From positions 1-64,000 of the forward strand of contig CAYOSH010000023.1 in the NCBI GenBank assembly GCA_964406575.1: 64,000 nt of DNA, written 5' to 3'. Shown one piece after another: positions 50,278-59,327 of the stretch (within the stretch, counting starts at the first letter, position 1; every line of letters starts with the position of its first letter). Origin of the DNA: WTAW01 sp964406575 (GTDB lineage: Bacteria > Acidobacteriota > Aminicenantia > Aminicenantales > Aminicenantaceae). Position numbers and translations under genes: made by a program. The notes beneath the pieces were generated by a model. The model saw only the letters and a list, made by a program, of their open reading frames with translations. It was not told the origin of the DNA and did no database searches.

Positions 50278-52752
50278 GTGTTGAATAGATTCATCATCCA
50301 CATAAAAAAGCCTAAAATAAAAAATTTCAAACTGAAAAAGCTAAGGCTCAAAACTTTCTCTCGGAAAGAATTTGTCAAAAAAACTATTTGGGTTTTGTGC
50401 GTGCTCTTTATCATAATGCTCGGTGGGGTTGTTGGGAGCTATAAGGCCATCCTCCAGAATTTGCCCTCCATCACTCTGTTGGAAGAGTTTGAGCCGAGCA
50501 TTATCACGTATATCTATGCGGATAATGATGAGGTTATTGGGGAATATGCGATCGAGAAGCGCATAGAGGTACCATACGAGGATATTCCTGAAATAATGAT
50601 CAAGGCTATTGTCGCCACAGAAGATCCCAGGTTCTACAGCCACAGAGGAATCGATTTTTTAGGTATGTTGCGTGCGCTTAAAGAAGACGTCAGACTCATC
50701 CTGACACCCAGAAAGTTGCACGGGGGCAGCACGATCAGCCAGCAGCTAGCTCGAGAGCTATTTCTCCATCGGAAACAAACAATCCGCCGGAAGCTGAAAG
50801 AAGTCATGCTTGCCCTCAAGATCGAGCGGAATTATACGAAGCAGGAGATTCTCACTCTGTACTGCAATCAGTTTAATCTGGGTCATGGTGCTTACGGCGT
50901 GGAAACGGCTTCGCAACTTTATTTTGGTAAGCCGGCCTCTGAGCTCAATCTCGAGGAAGCCGCTATGATTACAGGGATTTTTCGAGGGCCCAGTCTCTAC
51001 TCACCTTACAGGAATCCTGAAGGTACGCTACAACGGCGCAACCACGTGATCAATCGGTTGATTGAGGAAAAGTACATCACACAAGAAGAGGGGGAGGTAG
51101 CCAAAAAAGCTCCCCTGGGTGTCCTTCCTCTGTACCGCGGCGTGTCCGGGTTTGCGGCATATTTCAAGGAGGAGGTCCGGAAATATCTGGAGCAGAACTA
51201 TGGTGCTGATGCCCTCTATACACAGGGATTGAAAGTCTACACGACTCTGAACAAAGAATACCAGAGTTATGCGGAGCAGGCTCTGGTCAAGCACCTTCAT
51301 GTTCTGGATAAAAGATTGGGTTGGAGGAAAGATAAGATCAACCTCCTGGATAAAGAGGTGGAGAATCTGGCGGACCTTACAGAGCCTTTCAGGGACGCTG
51401 AATCCGGCGAAACTTTGCTCAAGAGCTGGCTTAAGCCTTCCCTTGAAAAAGACCAGATCGTGGAAGCTGTGGTTCTTTCTGTAGAAAGAGGAAATGCAGA
51501 AGTCAAGGTCAAGAACTATGTGGGGACAATAAGCAATAAGGATATCGCCTGGACCAAATCCAACAATCTCCAGACACTCCTGAAGAAAGGAGATATCATC
51601 CACATCAAATTGAACAGCATAGATGAAGAAAAAAAAGAGATCTCTGCTTCCTTGGACCAGGAACCTCTTCTGGAAGGGGCTTTCCTCGCCATCGATCCGC
51701 ACACAGGTCAGATTAAAGCGATGGTCGGGGGTTATTCGTTCGACCGGCTCAAGTTTAATCAAGCCACCCAAGCCCTGAGGCAATCGGGTTCGGTCGTAAA
51801 ACCCTTCCTCTACACAGCCGCCCTCGAAAATGGCTATACTCCTGCGACTGTGATCGTGGATGAGCCCACAGATTTTAAAGATCAATGGTCGGGAGATATC
51901 TGGTCCCCATCCAACTACGATCTCCAATACAAAGGTGCTGTAACCCTGCGTTGGGGTTTGGAAGAATCCAGAAATATCGTCACAGCAAAGATCTTAAATT
52001 ACATTTCCCCACAACTAGGTGTTGATTATTGTAAAAAATTCGGGATCACATCGACGATTTACCCATATCCCTCTTTGGCATTGGGAGCATTCGAGATCAG
52101 GCTTATCGAGCTCGTCTCCGGCTTTTCAACCTTTCCCAACAAAGGGATACGGATAAAACCCTATTTTATCACCCACATTGAAGATAAAGAGGGGAATGTT
52201 TTGGAAGAAGCCAGAGTCGAATCCGAAGAAGTCATCTCTCCGCAAATCGCTTACATAATGACCAGCATGCTCCAGGGAGTTGTGCAAAGGGGGACAGCTC
52301 AGGCTGCAAAATGGATGAAAAAGCCTTTGGCCGGAAAAACAGGAACCACGGATGATTATTCAGACGCCTGGTTCATCGGCTTTTCTCCTTCTCTCTGCGC
52401 GGGAGTTTGGGTCGGCTACGAAGAAGGCCGAATTCCCATCGGAGATAGGATGGCGGGTTCGGTGGCAGCGCTTCCCATCTGGATGGATTTTTTCCAGAGG
52501 ATCATCGATCAGGAAGAAAAAATGGCCGAAGAAAACGGCGAAGAGCTTGTGGAAGAAGAGTTCGAAGTCCCGCCCAATCTATCCTTTGTGGATATCGACC
52601 GAAAAACGGGTCTGCTTTCTACTCCATTCTGCCTTTTTCCCTTCCGTGAAGTTTTTATCCCGGGGACAGAGCCCAACCGTTTCTGCTCCCATGAAGATCA
52701 TATGTTGACCCTTGACTACTACGAGGTCCTCAAGAAAAAAGAAGAGAATTAA
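50278..52752 (+). CDS. class A penicillin-binding protein (PBP1A type)
   Basis: Polymerises and cross-links peptidoglycan. 824 residues from GTG at 50278 (or TTG at 50281); no clear RBS is seen. One N-terminal membrane helix (WVLCVLFIIMLGGVVG). GT51 domain: catalytic Glu in EDPRFYSHRGID, then GGSTISQQLARELFL. An S1/OB-like insert (about 385-465, VEAVVLSVERGNAEVKVK) lies before the transpeptidase domain. Transpeptidase motifs: SVVK (GSVVKPFLYTA), SRN (EESRNIV) and KTGT (LAGKTGTTDD). Family proteins act at the inner-membrane/periplasm face. It is followed by hairpin repeats. Confidence 0.95.
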   Translation: MLNRFIIHIKKPKIKNFKLKKLRLKTFSRKEFVKKTIWVLCVLFIIMLGGVVGSYKAILQNLPSITLLEEFEPSIITYIYADNDEVIGEYAIEKRIEVPYEDIPEIMIKAIVATEDPRFYSHRGIDFLGMLRALKEDVRLILTPRKLHGGSTISQQLARELFLHRKQTIRRKLKEVMLALKIERNYTKQEILTLYCNQFNLGHGAYGVETASQLYFGKPASELNLEEAAMITGIFRGPSLYSPYRNPEGTLQRRNHVINRLIEEKYITQEEGEVAKKAPLGVLPLYRGVSGFAAYFKEEVRKYLEQNYGADALYTQGLKVYTTLNKEYQSYAEQALVKHLHVLDKRLGWRKDKINLLDKEVENLADLTEPFRDAESGETLLKSWLKPSLEKDQIVEAVVLSVERGNAEVKVKNYVGTISNKDIAWTKSNNLQTLLKKGDIIHIKLNSIDEEKKEISASLDQEPLLEGAFLAIDPHTGQIKAMVGGYSFDRLKFNQATQALRQSGSVVKPFLYTAALENGYTPATVIVDEPTDFKDQWSGDIWSPSNYDLQYKGAVTLRWGLEESRNIVTAKILNYISPQLGVDYCKKFGITSTIYPYPSLALGAFEIRLIELVSGFSTFPNKGIRIKPYFITHIEDKEGNVLEEARVESEEVISPQIAYIMTSMLQGVVQRGTAQAAKWMKKPLAGKTGTTDDYSDAWFIGFSPSLCAGVWVGYEEGRIPIGDRMAGSVAALPIWMDFFQRIIDQEEKMAEENGEELVEEEFEVPPNLSFVDIDRKTGLLSTPFCLFPFREVFIPGTEPNRFCSHEDHMLTLDYYEVLKKKEEN

Positions 52753-53106
52753 ACTCGCTACCTCCAAATCCTTGATGAAGAGTGTCTCATTTGATCAGAT
52801 TTGTGTTTTCGAAGATGAAATTCCCCTTCTTCCCGTTTCAAATGTAGGGACCGTTTCCCAAACGGTCCTCCATGCGGTCCATTCGGGGAATAGGCCCACC
52901 ATCGTATTTGGATTATTTGTTTAGCGTGTAGGGACCATTTCCCAAACGGTCCGACAACGAGAGGTCCGCTCTGTAAGAGAACGGACCGGGGGCTGGAGAA
53001 ATAAATGTTGAGCGCTAGAGAAAAATCGAGTGATTCCTGCATCTCAGGTTGTTTGATTTTTCTCTGCAAATGGCTTTCATTTTTGCCTTTTCTTTTATTT
53101 ATATGA
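52753..53106. other. convergent intergenic region with hairpin repeats
   Basis: About 350 bp between convergent genes, containing at least three hairpin-forming repeats (52842-52987). No gene is recognised. Confidence 0.6.
52842..52987 (+). repeat. cluster of short hairpin repeats (TGTAGGG family)
   Basis: 52842-52867: TGTAGGG-ACCGTT-TCCCA-AACGGT-CC. 52927-52953: TGTAGGG-ACCATT-TCCCA-AACGGT-CCG (one G-T-type wobble). 52963-52987: GGTCCG...CGGACC with an internal TCT/AGA, a related but more diverged hairpin without the TGTAGGG start. Confidence 0.8.
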
Positions 53107-54843
53107 TCACTTCTTCTTTTTCGCTTTGTTTGAGCTCGATTTGGGTGAGGAAGAAGATGTCGTCTTTTTCGAAGGCGATGTGGATTTCTTGGATGTCTGC
53201 CGTGACGAAGACCCTCGGGATGATCTCACTGAGCTCGATTTCGATTTCGTTTCTGATGACGATTGCGGATTGATTGCGTCTGTCCCGGAGGAGGCATTGT
53301 GCTCTGGTTCTCGGGAGCCTTTGAGTCTATCCGAAGTGCTGCTTCCCTTCGAGATGTAGTCAATGAATCCGCTGACCGGGGATTTGGTGCTTCCGCGTTG
53401 GTCCTCTTCGCCATACTTTTTGAGGGTGATTCTGGGAGATGAGGGATAGCCTACTCTATTTTGTATCTTATCGTCTTCCTGAGAAGGAATCGCTTCTCTT
53501 ATAACCTTAGATTTAGTCCCGTATTGGGTGAACGCTTCGGGTGCTTTGAGCGAAGTTTGCGAACCGCGCAGGGGTTCTTTAGAGTCAAGAAATTTCTCAT
53601 TCTTGTGGAGGAAAACCTTATTTCCGCTCAATTTTTCGACAGATATCACTCGGTTCTCAGGCTTCTCTGCAGGCGCATTCTTGGACAGGTTGATTTTCCC
53701 GATTCTTGAGACCGATTCCTGGTCGAGTGCCACCCGAGAGATGTCCGGAGACTGGAGCTGTGATTTTCGAATCACCGTGAGTGAGTTTGAATAATAGGGG
53801 TAAACAGGGTCTGAATACCGGCTGTAATACACATTGTTGATGACAACCCCAGGGTATCCATAATAGCTCAATGGAGCCCATCCGTAAGTATCGTATCCCC
53901 AGTACCAGCTGACCCAGCCCGGACCCCAGCCCGTCGTAGGGATCCAGTACCAGCCGATCCCCACACGCCAATGCCAGCGGCCGAAGTGGGCTGTGACCCA
54001 TCCCCAAGGTTCATAGGGGAGCCAAGTCCATCCGCACGTCGAGATCCAGATCCACCGGCCGTGGTTGTATGGCCGCCATTGATGCTCCAACCCGCCAGGA
54101 ATCCAAACATAGCCATAAGGTTCGACATAGGCCCATTCCCCATAAGCCTGCAGTTCTCCCTCATAGTCTTCCAGTTCATCGGGAAGATAGCTCTGGGCCG
54201 AATGTTCTTTCGAAGCCATATCTCTGGTTTCGTTCCATCTGTCAAAACTATCTTCCGCCACAGCATGGAATCGAATAGGGCTTGATGTGAAATGACCCTT
54301 GATGGCTTCTAATCTCTGTGATTCTTTCACGAGAACCGAACCCGACTCTCCCGCAGCCTCGATCAAACCGCTGAAGACAAAGATCTCTGTTTCCTGATTT
54401 TCTCTCACATCGATCCTGTACAGTCCTTCATCCAGCACATAAATGGAAACATCTGCAGTGTGAATTTCGAAGCTTTTTTCGCGTGCGAGCGAATTCACGC
54501 TGAGATAAACATGACCCGACCAGATTCGAATTTGAGTGAGATCGTTTCCTTTTTTGGGTAGATAGATGAAATCGAGCTTCGTGTCGTTATCGAGGCGGAT
54601 ATATTTGCTTTTTGCAAAATAGACCTCCACACGGCCTTCAGTCGTTCCCACTCTGTCACCTTCAGCAATAGGCATGTTCACCATGCCTTCCTCATAAGCA
54701 AGCTCCGAGGACCTCTGTACAAAAGCATTCCCTTTCACATAGCTCAGACGAGCGAAGGAATTGTTGGTGTATTCTTGGTCTTCTGCGTGTGAAATGGCAG
54801 CAAAGAGGAGAAGAAGGATTGCCAAACCTTTGAGATATTTCAT
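53107..54843 (-). CDS. exported FecR-domain protein with DUF6600-like Trp-rich region
   Basis: 578 residues with a signal peptide (LAILLLLFAAISHA). A FecR-like domain (about 30-190) includes ARLSYVKGNAFVQR, MPIAEGDRVGTTEGRVEVYF and FSGLIEAAGESG. Residues about 225-345 are rich in Trp, Tyr and Gly in repeats such as YGEWAYVEPYGYVWIP, RPYNHGRWIWISTCGWTW and WVTAHFGRWHW, which fits DUF6600. The tail after about 510 is Ser/Lys/Arg low complexity. AAGGAG lies upstream of ATG. Probably a surface or periplasmic binding protein; no enzyme motif is seen. Confidence 0.82.
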   Translation of the reverse strand: MKYLKGLAILLLLFAAISHAEDQEYTNNSFARLSYVKGNAFVQRSSELAYEEGMVNMPIAEGDRVGTTEGRVEVYFAKSKYIRLDNDTKLDFIYLPKKGNDLTQIRIWSGHVYLSVNSLAREKSFEIHTADVSIYVLDEGLYRIDVRENQETEIFVFSGLIEAAGESGSVLVKESQRLEAIKGHFTSSPIRFHAVAEDSFDRWNETRDMASKEHSAQSYLPDELEDYEGELQAYGEWAYVEPYGYVWIPGGLEHQWRPYNHGRWIWISTCGWTWLPYEPWGWVTAHFGRWHWRVGIGWYWIPTTGWGPGWVSWYWGYDTYGWAPLSYYGYPGVVINNVYYSRYSDPVYPYYSNSLTVIRKSQLQSPDISRVALDQESVSRIGKINLSKNAPAEKPENRVISVEKLSGNKVFLHKNEKFLDSKEPLRGSQTSLKAPEAFTQYGTKSKVIREAIPSQEDDKIQNRVGYPSSPRITLKKYGEEDQRGSTKSPVSGFIDYISKGSSTSDRLKGSREPEHNASSGTDAINPQSSSETKSKSSSVRSSRGSSSRQTSKKSTSPSKKTTSSSSPKSSSNKAKKKK

Positions 54844-55036
54844 TTTTGATCTCCTTCTCGCTCTTTCACACTCTGGAATAATGCAATTGTTATGCCAACT
54901 TGAGCTGCCCTGTGAGTGTGTTCTATTCTTGGATTTTTGTCCTTTATAGATGACGGCCTGTCTTTATTATAGACATATAGTGTAAACACTGGAATCGAGA
55001 CATAAAAAGGTGACAAAAAGGACTGTCCCCTTTTTT

Positions 55037-55060
55037 ATATAGGGCCGGCTCCCCGAGCGA
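55037..55060 (+). repeat. degraded short hairpin repeat (TGTAGGG family)
   Basis: TATAGGG-CCGGCT-CCCCG-AGCG: matches the family's left half and loop but the right stem is incomplete. It lies 21 bp beyond the stop of the deacetylase-fold gene. Confidence 0.5.
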
Positions 55061-55080
55061 ATCATCAATATTTTACTGAA

Positions 55081-56115
55081 TCAAGGAGTGACAGGATAAA
55101 ATTTTTTCAGTTGTTCAAAAATGGGCTTGAGTTCACGCTGTGTATCCGGAGAAGCTTGGGGTTGAATCGCCGGGGATTCTTTTTGTCCGCTCAATTGGAA
55201 GAGGACCTCTCGGCTGCCCGTGCTAAGCCCTTGGAGGTTATAGCCCCCTTCGAGCACAAAAAGGATCCTCTCTTTGCCGTGTTTTTCGGCAAGTCCCATG
55301 AGCGAATGAGCGAGGGCACCAAACCCCTCCGCCGTTATTCTCATCCCTCCCAGTGGATCTCCCTGGTAGATGTCGAAACCCGCAGAGACCAGGATAAAAT
55401 CAGGGCGGAACTTCTCTGCAATGGGAGAGAGGAGCTTTTTATAAATGTATAAATAATCGCTGTCTGTTTTTCCTGGAGACAGCGGGACGTTGATCGTGTA
55501 GCCCTCTCCTTTTCCTTCACCCAGCTCGCTCCAATGACCCGTCCCCGGATAGTGAGGGTATTGATGAGTCGAAAAGTACAGCACATCGTTCCTGTCGTAA
55601 AAGGAATTTTGCGTACCGTTCCCATGGTGCAGGTCCCAGTCGATGATCAGAATCCGTTGGAGGCCGTGTTTTTTCAGCAGGAATTCGGCACCGACCGCTA
55701 CATTATTGAAAAGGCAAAATCCCATCGCTCTGGAGGCCTCTGCGTGGTGTCCCGGAGGCCTGACAAAAGCAAAACCGTTTTTGACCTTCCCCTGAATGAT
55801 CATTTCGGCCGCCTTCAACACTCCTCCTGCAGCAAGGAGGGCCACCTCATACGAGCGGGCGGATGTGGATGTATCCGGGTCCAGGACCACTCTTTCTTTT
55901 CCGGAGGTCGCTTTGATCTTTTGGAAATAGGAGGCCGTGTGAACCCATTGGATCTCTTCCTCGGACGCCATTCGTGGCTCTATATCGAGCAAGGGGGAAA
56001 AGGCCTCCTCTTCGATCATCCTGTATATAGCTTCAAGCCTTTTTGGGCTCTCCGGGTGAAAATCACCCATATTGTGTTCCAGGTAACGCCGGCCTTTCAC
56101 GATTCCTGTTTTCAT
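55081..56115 (-). CDS. histone deacetylase-fold (AcuC/HDAH-like) hydrolase
   Basis: 344 residues from ATG at 56115, chosen for AAGGAG five bases upstream. A longer frame to 56160 has no such site. Zinc-enzyme motifs: RPPGHHAEASRAMGFCLFNN (catalytic His pair), IIDWDLHHGNGTQ (zinc Asp and His) and LVSAGFD (second Asp). In bacteria the fold deacetylates acetyl-lysine, acetylpolyamines or other amides. It lies about 145 bp downstream of two sodium:solute symporters on the same strand, so a link to uptake of an organic acid or amide is possible but not shown. Confidence 0.92.
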   Translation of the reverse strand: MKTGIVKGRRYLEHNMGDFHPESPKRLEAIYRMIEEEAFSPLLDIEPRMASEEEIQWVHTASYFQKIKATSGKERVVLDPDTSTSARSYEVALLAAGGVLKAAEMIIQGKVKNGFAFVRPPGHHAEASRAMGFCLFNNVAVGAEFLLKKHGLQRILIIDWDLHHGNGTQNSFYDRNDVLYFSTHQYPHYPGTGHWSELGEGKGEGYTINVPLSPGKTDSDYLYIYKKLLSPIAEKFRPDFILVSAGFDIYQGDPLGGMRITAEGFGALAHSLMGLAEKHGKERILFVLEGGYNLQGLSTGSREVLFQLSGQKESPAIQPQASPDTQRELKPIFEQLKKFYPVTP

Positions 56116-56259
56116 CTCTACTCCTTTAAAATTATTGTTTTTGCTTTTCCCGTGATCCATAAACCTGATTTATCTTTCTTGCGTACAATGTCTGATTCTC
56201 TTACTTTATCATTTATCTCCGGATTATTCATAATCGACATTTTTTATGAATAGTTCAGG

Positions 56260-57678
56260 CTAGGAGAAGAAAGGTCTCCACTTCTCTTCTCCAGGTTTCG
56301 GTGTGAGAAGGCTAACACCAAAAAGAAGAGCCAATGAACAGATCAAAGCAGGATAAACGGCTGGAATACCTAAGGGAAGATGTCCCTGGATCTTGTTTAT
56401 GACCTGCCAGATCACGGTCACACTCAGTCCTCCCAGAATGGAGAGGACACCCCCCGAAACCGTCGCCCTCTTCCAGAAAAAGACAGCGATGAGGGCTGGA
56501 GTGATCCCTGCCCCGTAAATGGTGTAGGCGGCGTAGGCTGCGTCTAGTATACGCGGGAAAAATGAGATCAAAGAGAACGATATGATCCCCAGAACGACAA
56601 CCACAATCCTTGAGAAAAGAATCATCTGTTTGTCGGGTAAATCAGGGTTGATGAACCTTTGGTAGATATCCCGCACAACATTTGTTGCGGGAACGAGAAG
56701 AAAACTGTTGGCCGTCGAGATGATTATGGCCACAACAGCGGCGATCAGAGCACATCCCACGGCCACAGGGACTCCTTTGTGAGCGACGAGAAGGATGATC
56801 TTTCCCGCTTCCTTAGCTTCCAGGCCCTTAAAATAACTGCTTCCTATCACTGCCAGGCTCTGGAGCGCTATTCCCAAAAGAATCACTCCTATGACCCAGC
56901 CGATCACAGATTTTTTAGCTTCCTTTTCATCTTTGGCCGAAAAAAACCGTTGATACATGTTTCCGTTACCCAATGCGAGAAGAAGGGTCGGGACAAAATA
57001 GCCCATGGCTTGGAGCAGAGTCATGTTTCCCAAAATGGGATTACTTCGAGGTGTGACATTGGCCACGATATAGTCCATCCCCCCCACATGGTGGATCAGG
57101 AAAGGCACTGAGATGAAGATGGCTGTGATCATCAAGATCCCATTGAAGATATCCAGATACGCCACAGATAGCATCCCAGCGAGAAGAGTATAAATGATGA
57201 CGAAGAAGGCCACTAAAGCCATGGCGTGTTTCTCCTGGATCCTTCCCTCGGTGATGATGTTGAGGACCCAACCGCCTCCGCGAAACTGATAACTGACGAT
57301 AGTTACGTATGCAATGATTGTCGTGAAGGTGGCAAGGATTCGAGCCCATTTGTTGTACCTGGCTTCCAATATGTCGGGGACAGTGAATTGTCCGAAGCGT
57401 CTGACCCTGCCGGCAATAAAAAAGACGATAATGATTCCCAACCAGCCGCCACTGCTTCCGATGAGAGAGGAAAATCCATGGTTGTAACTGAGATCAGAAA
57501 CGCTAAAGATGTCCCCTGATCCCATCCATGTGGCCAGCAGGGTCCCCACAAGGACCGGAGCGGTGAGAGACCTTCCTGCAATAAGGAAATCTTCTTTATT
57601 CTTTAATCGCTTGACGATCCGAAGCCCGAAGACAAACAAAACGAGGAGATACACCAAGATCGTGATCAGATAAGGCAA
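56260..57678 (-). CDS. sodium:solute symporter (SSS family), copy 2
   Basis: 472 residues, about 13 membrane helices. SSS motifs: FLIAGRSLTAPVLVGTLLATWMGSGDIFS near 30-60, GRVRRFGQFTVPDILEARYN near 90-110, and AAVVAIIISTANSFLLVPATNVVRDIYQ near 310. It begins at a TTG codon with AAGGAG upstream. Paralogous to the next gene (69 bp away). SSS proteins carry sugars, amino acids, acetate, pantothenate and other solutes with Na+; the substrate here is not readable. Confidence 0.92.
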   Translation of the reverse strand: MPYLITILVYLLVLFVFGLRIVKRLKNKEDFLIAGRSLTAPVLVGTLLATWMGSGDIFSVSDLSYNHGFSSLIGSSGGWLGIIIVFFIAGRVRRFGQFTVPDILEARYNKWARILATFTTIIAYVTIVSYQFRGGGWVLNIITEGRIQEKHAMALVAFFVIIYTLLAGMLSVAYLDIFNGILMITAIFISVPFLIHHVGGMDYIVANVTPRSNPILGNMTLLQAMGYFVPTLLLALGNGNMYQRFFSAKDEKEAKKSVIGWVIGVILLGIALQSLAVIGSSYFKGLEAKEAGKIILLVAHKGVPVAVGCALIAAVVAIIISTANSFLLVPATNVVRDIYQRFINPDLPDKQMILFSRIVVVVLGIISFSLISFFPRILDAAYAAYTIYGAGITPALIAVFFWKRATVSGGVLSILGGLSVTVIWQVINKIQGHLPLGIPAVYPALICSLALLFGVSLLTPKPGEEKWRPFFS

Positions 57679-57747
57679 AAGGCAACTCCTTGATCTGGAT
57701 TTATTTCATCAATGAATTGCACAGCGTAAGAAATTTTCAAAGTCTGA

Positions 57748-59241
57748 TTATCGCGAATTGCCGGCAGCGGCCTCTTTTTTCGGAAAAAATTTTGCCATCT
57801 CTTCAGGAGATGGTTTTTTGGTCAGAAGACTGACGATGATCAGCGTGCCGATGGAAACAACCAATCCCGGAAATATAATGGGGATTCCCCAGGGATCGCC
57901 TTCCGGAACCATCTCGGGTGGCAGGATCTCTACCATGACCCTCAGGAAGATTGTCACAAAAGTTCCGGAGATGATGGAGACCAATCCCCCCAGCTTTGTC
58001 GCTCTTTTCCATGCTAAGGCGGCGATGAGCGCAGGTGTTATGGATACACCATATATCGTGTAAGCAAAGATCGCCATGCTGAGCACGGATTTCATTCGAA
58101 TTGCTAGAAAAAAAGCAATGACTCCCAGAATAACGACACAAATTTTCTGAAGGGCGACCATCGTGCTCTGTCTAGCGTCTTTGTTGAGAAAGCGCTGATA
58201 GATGTCGCGCATGATGTTTGTCGAGGGCGAGAGGAGGTAATTCATTCCTGTCGATATCACAACCGCACACGCTGCCCCCAAAAGAAGTATGCCGACCGGA
58301 GCTGGGACAAGATTTCTGGCCGCCAGTAAGACGATCTTTCCGCCTTCTCTGGGAATTGTCAGGTCGATCTGATCTTTCAGTTTGCTGTAGGCAAATACAG
58401 CGATAACGACGACGACTGTTTCGACTAATACCGTACCGACAGTCCACCAGATCGCCGCTCTCCTGGCGTCTTTGGGTGTTTTGGCGCTGTAAAACTTCTG
58501 ATACATGCTCTGTACTCCCATGAGAAGGAACATGGTGGCAAGGAAGTAACCTGCGACTTTGAGTGTAGGGTGTGCGCCAAACTGTTCGTTCACAGCGGCA
58601 AAATAACCTGGGTCTAGGACCTTTGTGGCCTGTTCAAATCCTCCTGCAGCAAGATAGACAAAGGGCACAGCAAGAATACATGCCAGGACGATGATGATCC
58701 CGTTGGGCAGGTCCGTGTAGGCAATGGCCATCATTCCACCGAGGGTTGTAAAAAGGATAACAAAGAGTGCAGCGATGATAATCCCCGTTGATTCCGGGAT
58801 CGCACCGTCTGTGGCGACATTCAGAATAAATCCACCGGCGACAAACTGGTAGGAGACAATAGCCGTAAAGGATATGATAATGGCAATGGCGCCGAATATC
58901 CGTGCCGCTGGTCCGTAGCGTTCTTCGAGGATATCACCGATCGTGTACTGGCCGAATGTCCTGATTTTTGCGGCAAGGAAAAAGATGACGAGAATGCCCA
59001 CCCAGGCTCCTGCTGCGAGCCAGATGGCTGAAAAACCCGCCTGTGCAGCAAATTCAGCGCCGGCGATAAACGTGCCGGAACCGATCCAGGTGCAGATGAG
59101 GGTAAAGACCATTACTGAGGTTTTGAGGCTTCGACCGGCCACCATAAAATCGTCCTGGGTTTTGATGCGGCGGGCCCTGTAGAAATTAAACGCGGTCAAA
59201 ACGAGCAAATAGGCCAGAATGATGTAAAGGTATGACGACAT
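57748..59241 (-). CDS. sodium:solute symporter (SSS family), copy 1
   Basis: 497 residues, about 13 helices. DDFMVAGRSLKTSVMVFTLICTWIGSGTFIAG, AKIRTFGQYTIGDILEERYG and CAVVISTGMNYLLSPSTNIMRDIYQRF parallel the neighbouring copy, so they arose by duplication. GGAGGG precedes ATG by four bases. First of a likely SSS-SSS-deacetylase operon. Compared with copy 2 it has an insert in the region near PEMVPEGDPWG close to the C-terminus. Confidence 0.92.
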   Translation of the reverse strand: MSSYLYIILAYLLVLTAFNFYRARRIKTQDDFMVAGRSLKTSVMVFTLICTWIGSGTFIAGAEFAAQAGFSAIWLAAGAWVGILVIFFLAAKIRTFGQYTIGDILEERYGPAARIFGAIAIIISFTAIVSYQFVAGGFILNVATDGAIPESTGIIIAALFVILFTTLGGMMAIAYTDLPNGIIIVLACILAVPFVYLAAGGFEQATKVLDPGYFAAVNEQFGAHPTLKVAGYFLATMFLLMGVQSMYQKFYSAKTPKDARRAAIWWTVGTVLVETVVVVIAVFAYSKLKDQIDLTIPREGGKIVLLAARNLVPAPVGILLLGAACAVVISTGMNYLLSPSTNIMRDIYQRFLNKDARQSTMVALQKICVVILGVIAFFLAIRMKSVLSMAIFAYTIYGVSITPALIAALAWKRATKLGGLVSIISGTFVTIFLRVMVEILPPEMVPEGDPWGIPIIFPGLVVSIGTLIIVSLLTKKPSPEEMAKFFPKKEAAAGNSR

Positions 59242-59255
59242 GATCCCTCCTCACT

Positions 59256-59291
59256 TCAAAGTCCAAAACCGGGATTCCGAAATCCGAAACT
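59256..59291. repeat. short degenerate ATTCCGAAATCCGAAA repeat
   Basis: GTCCAAAACCGGGATTCCGA then AATCCGAAACTC: two or three irregular copies of a TCCGAAA unit between genes. Similar low-complexity spacers occur widely. No function is inferred. Confidence 0.4.
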
Positions 59292-59327
59292 CATTTTTTT
59301 CCCGTACAAATTGTGGGATATATTTTT

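Noticed and set aside
51028..51927. 299-codon minus-strand ORF opposite the PBP1A gene
   Set aside because: Lies wholly inside a well-supported penicillin-binding protein gene; translation has no recognisable domain.
52842..52987. CRISPR array (several similar short units)
   Set aside because: Units are palindromic with variable stems and irregular spacing (about 10-60 bp); there is no constant repeat, and no cas gene is nearby.
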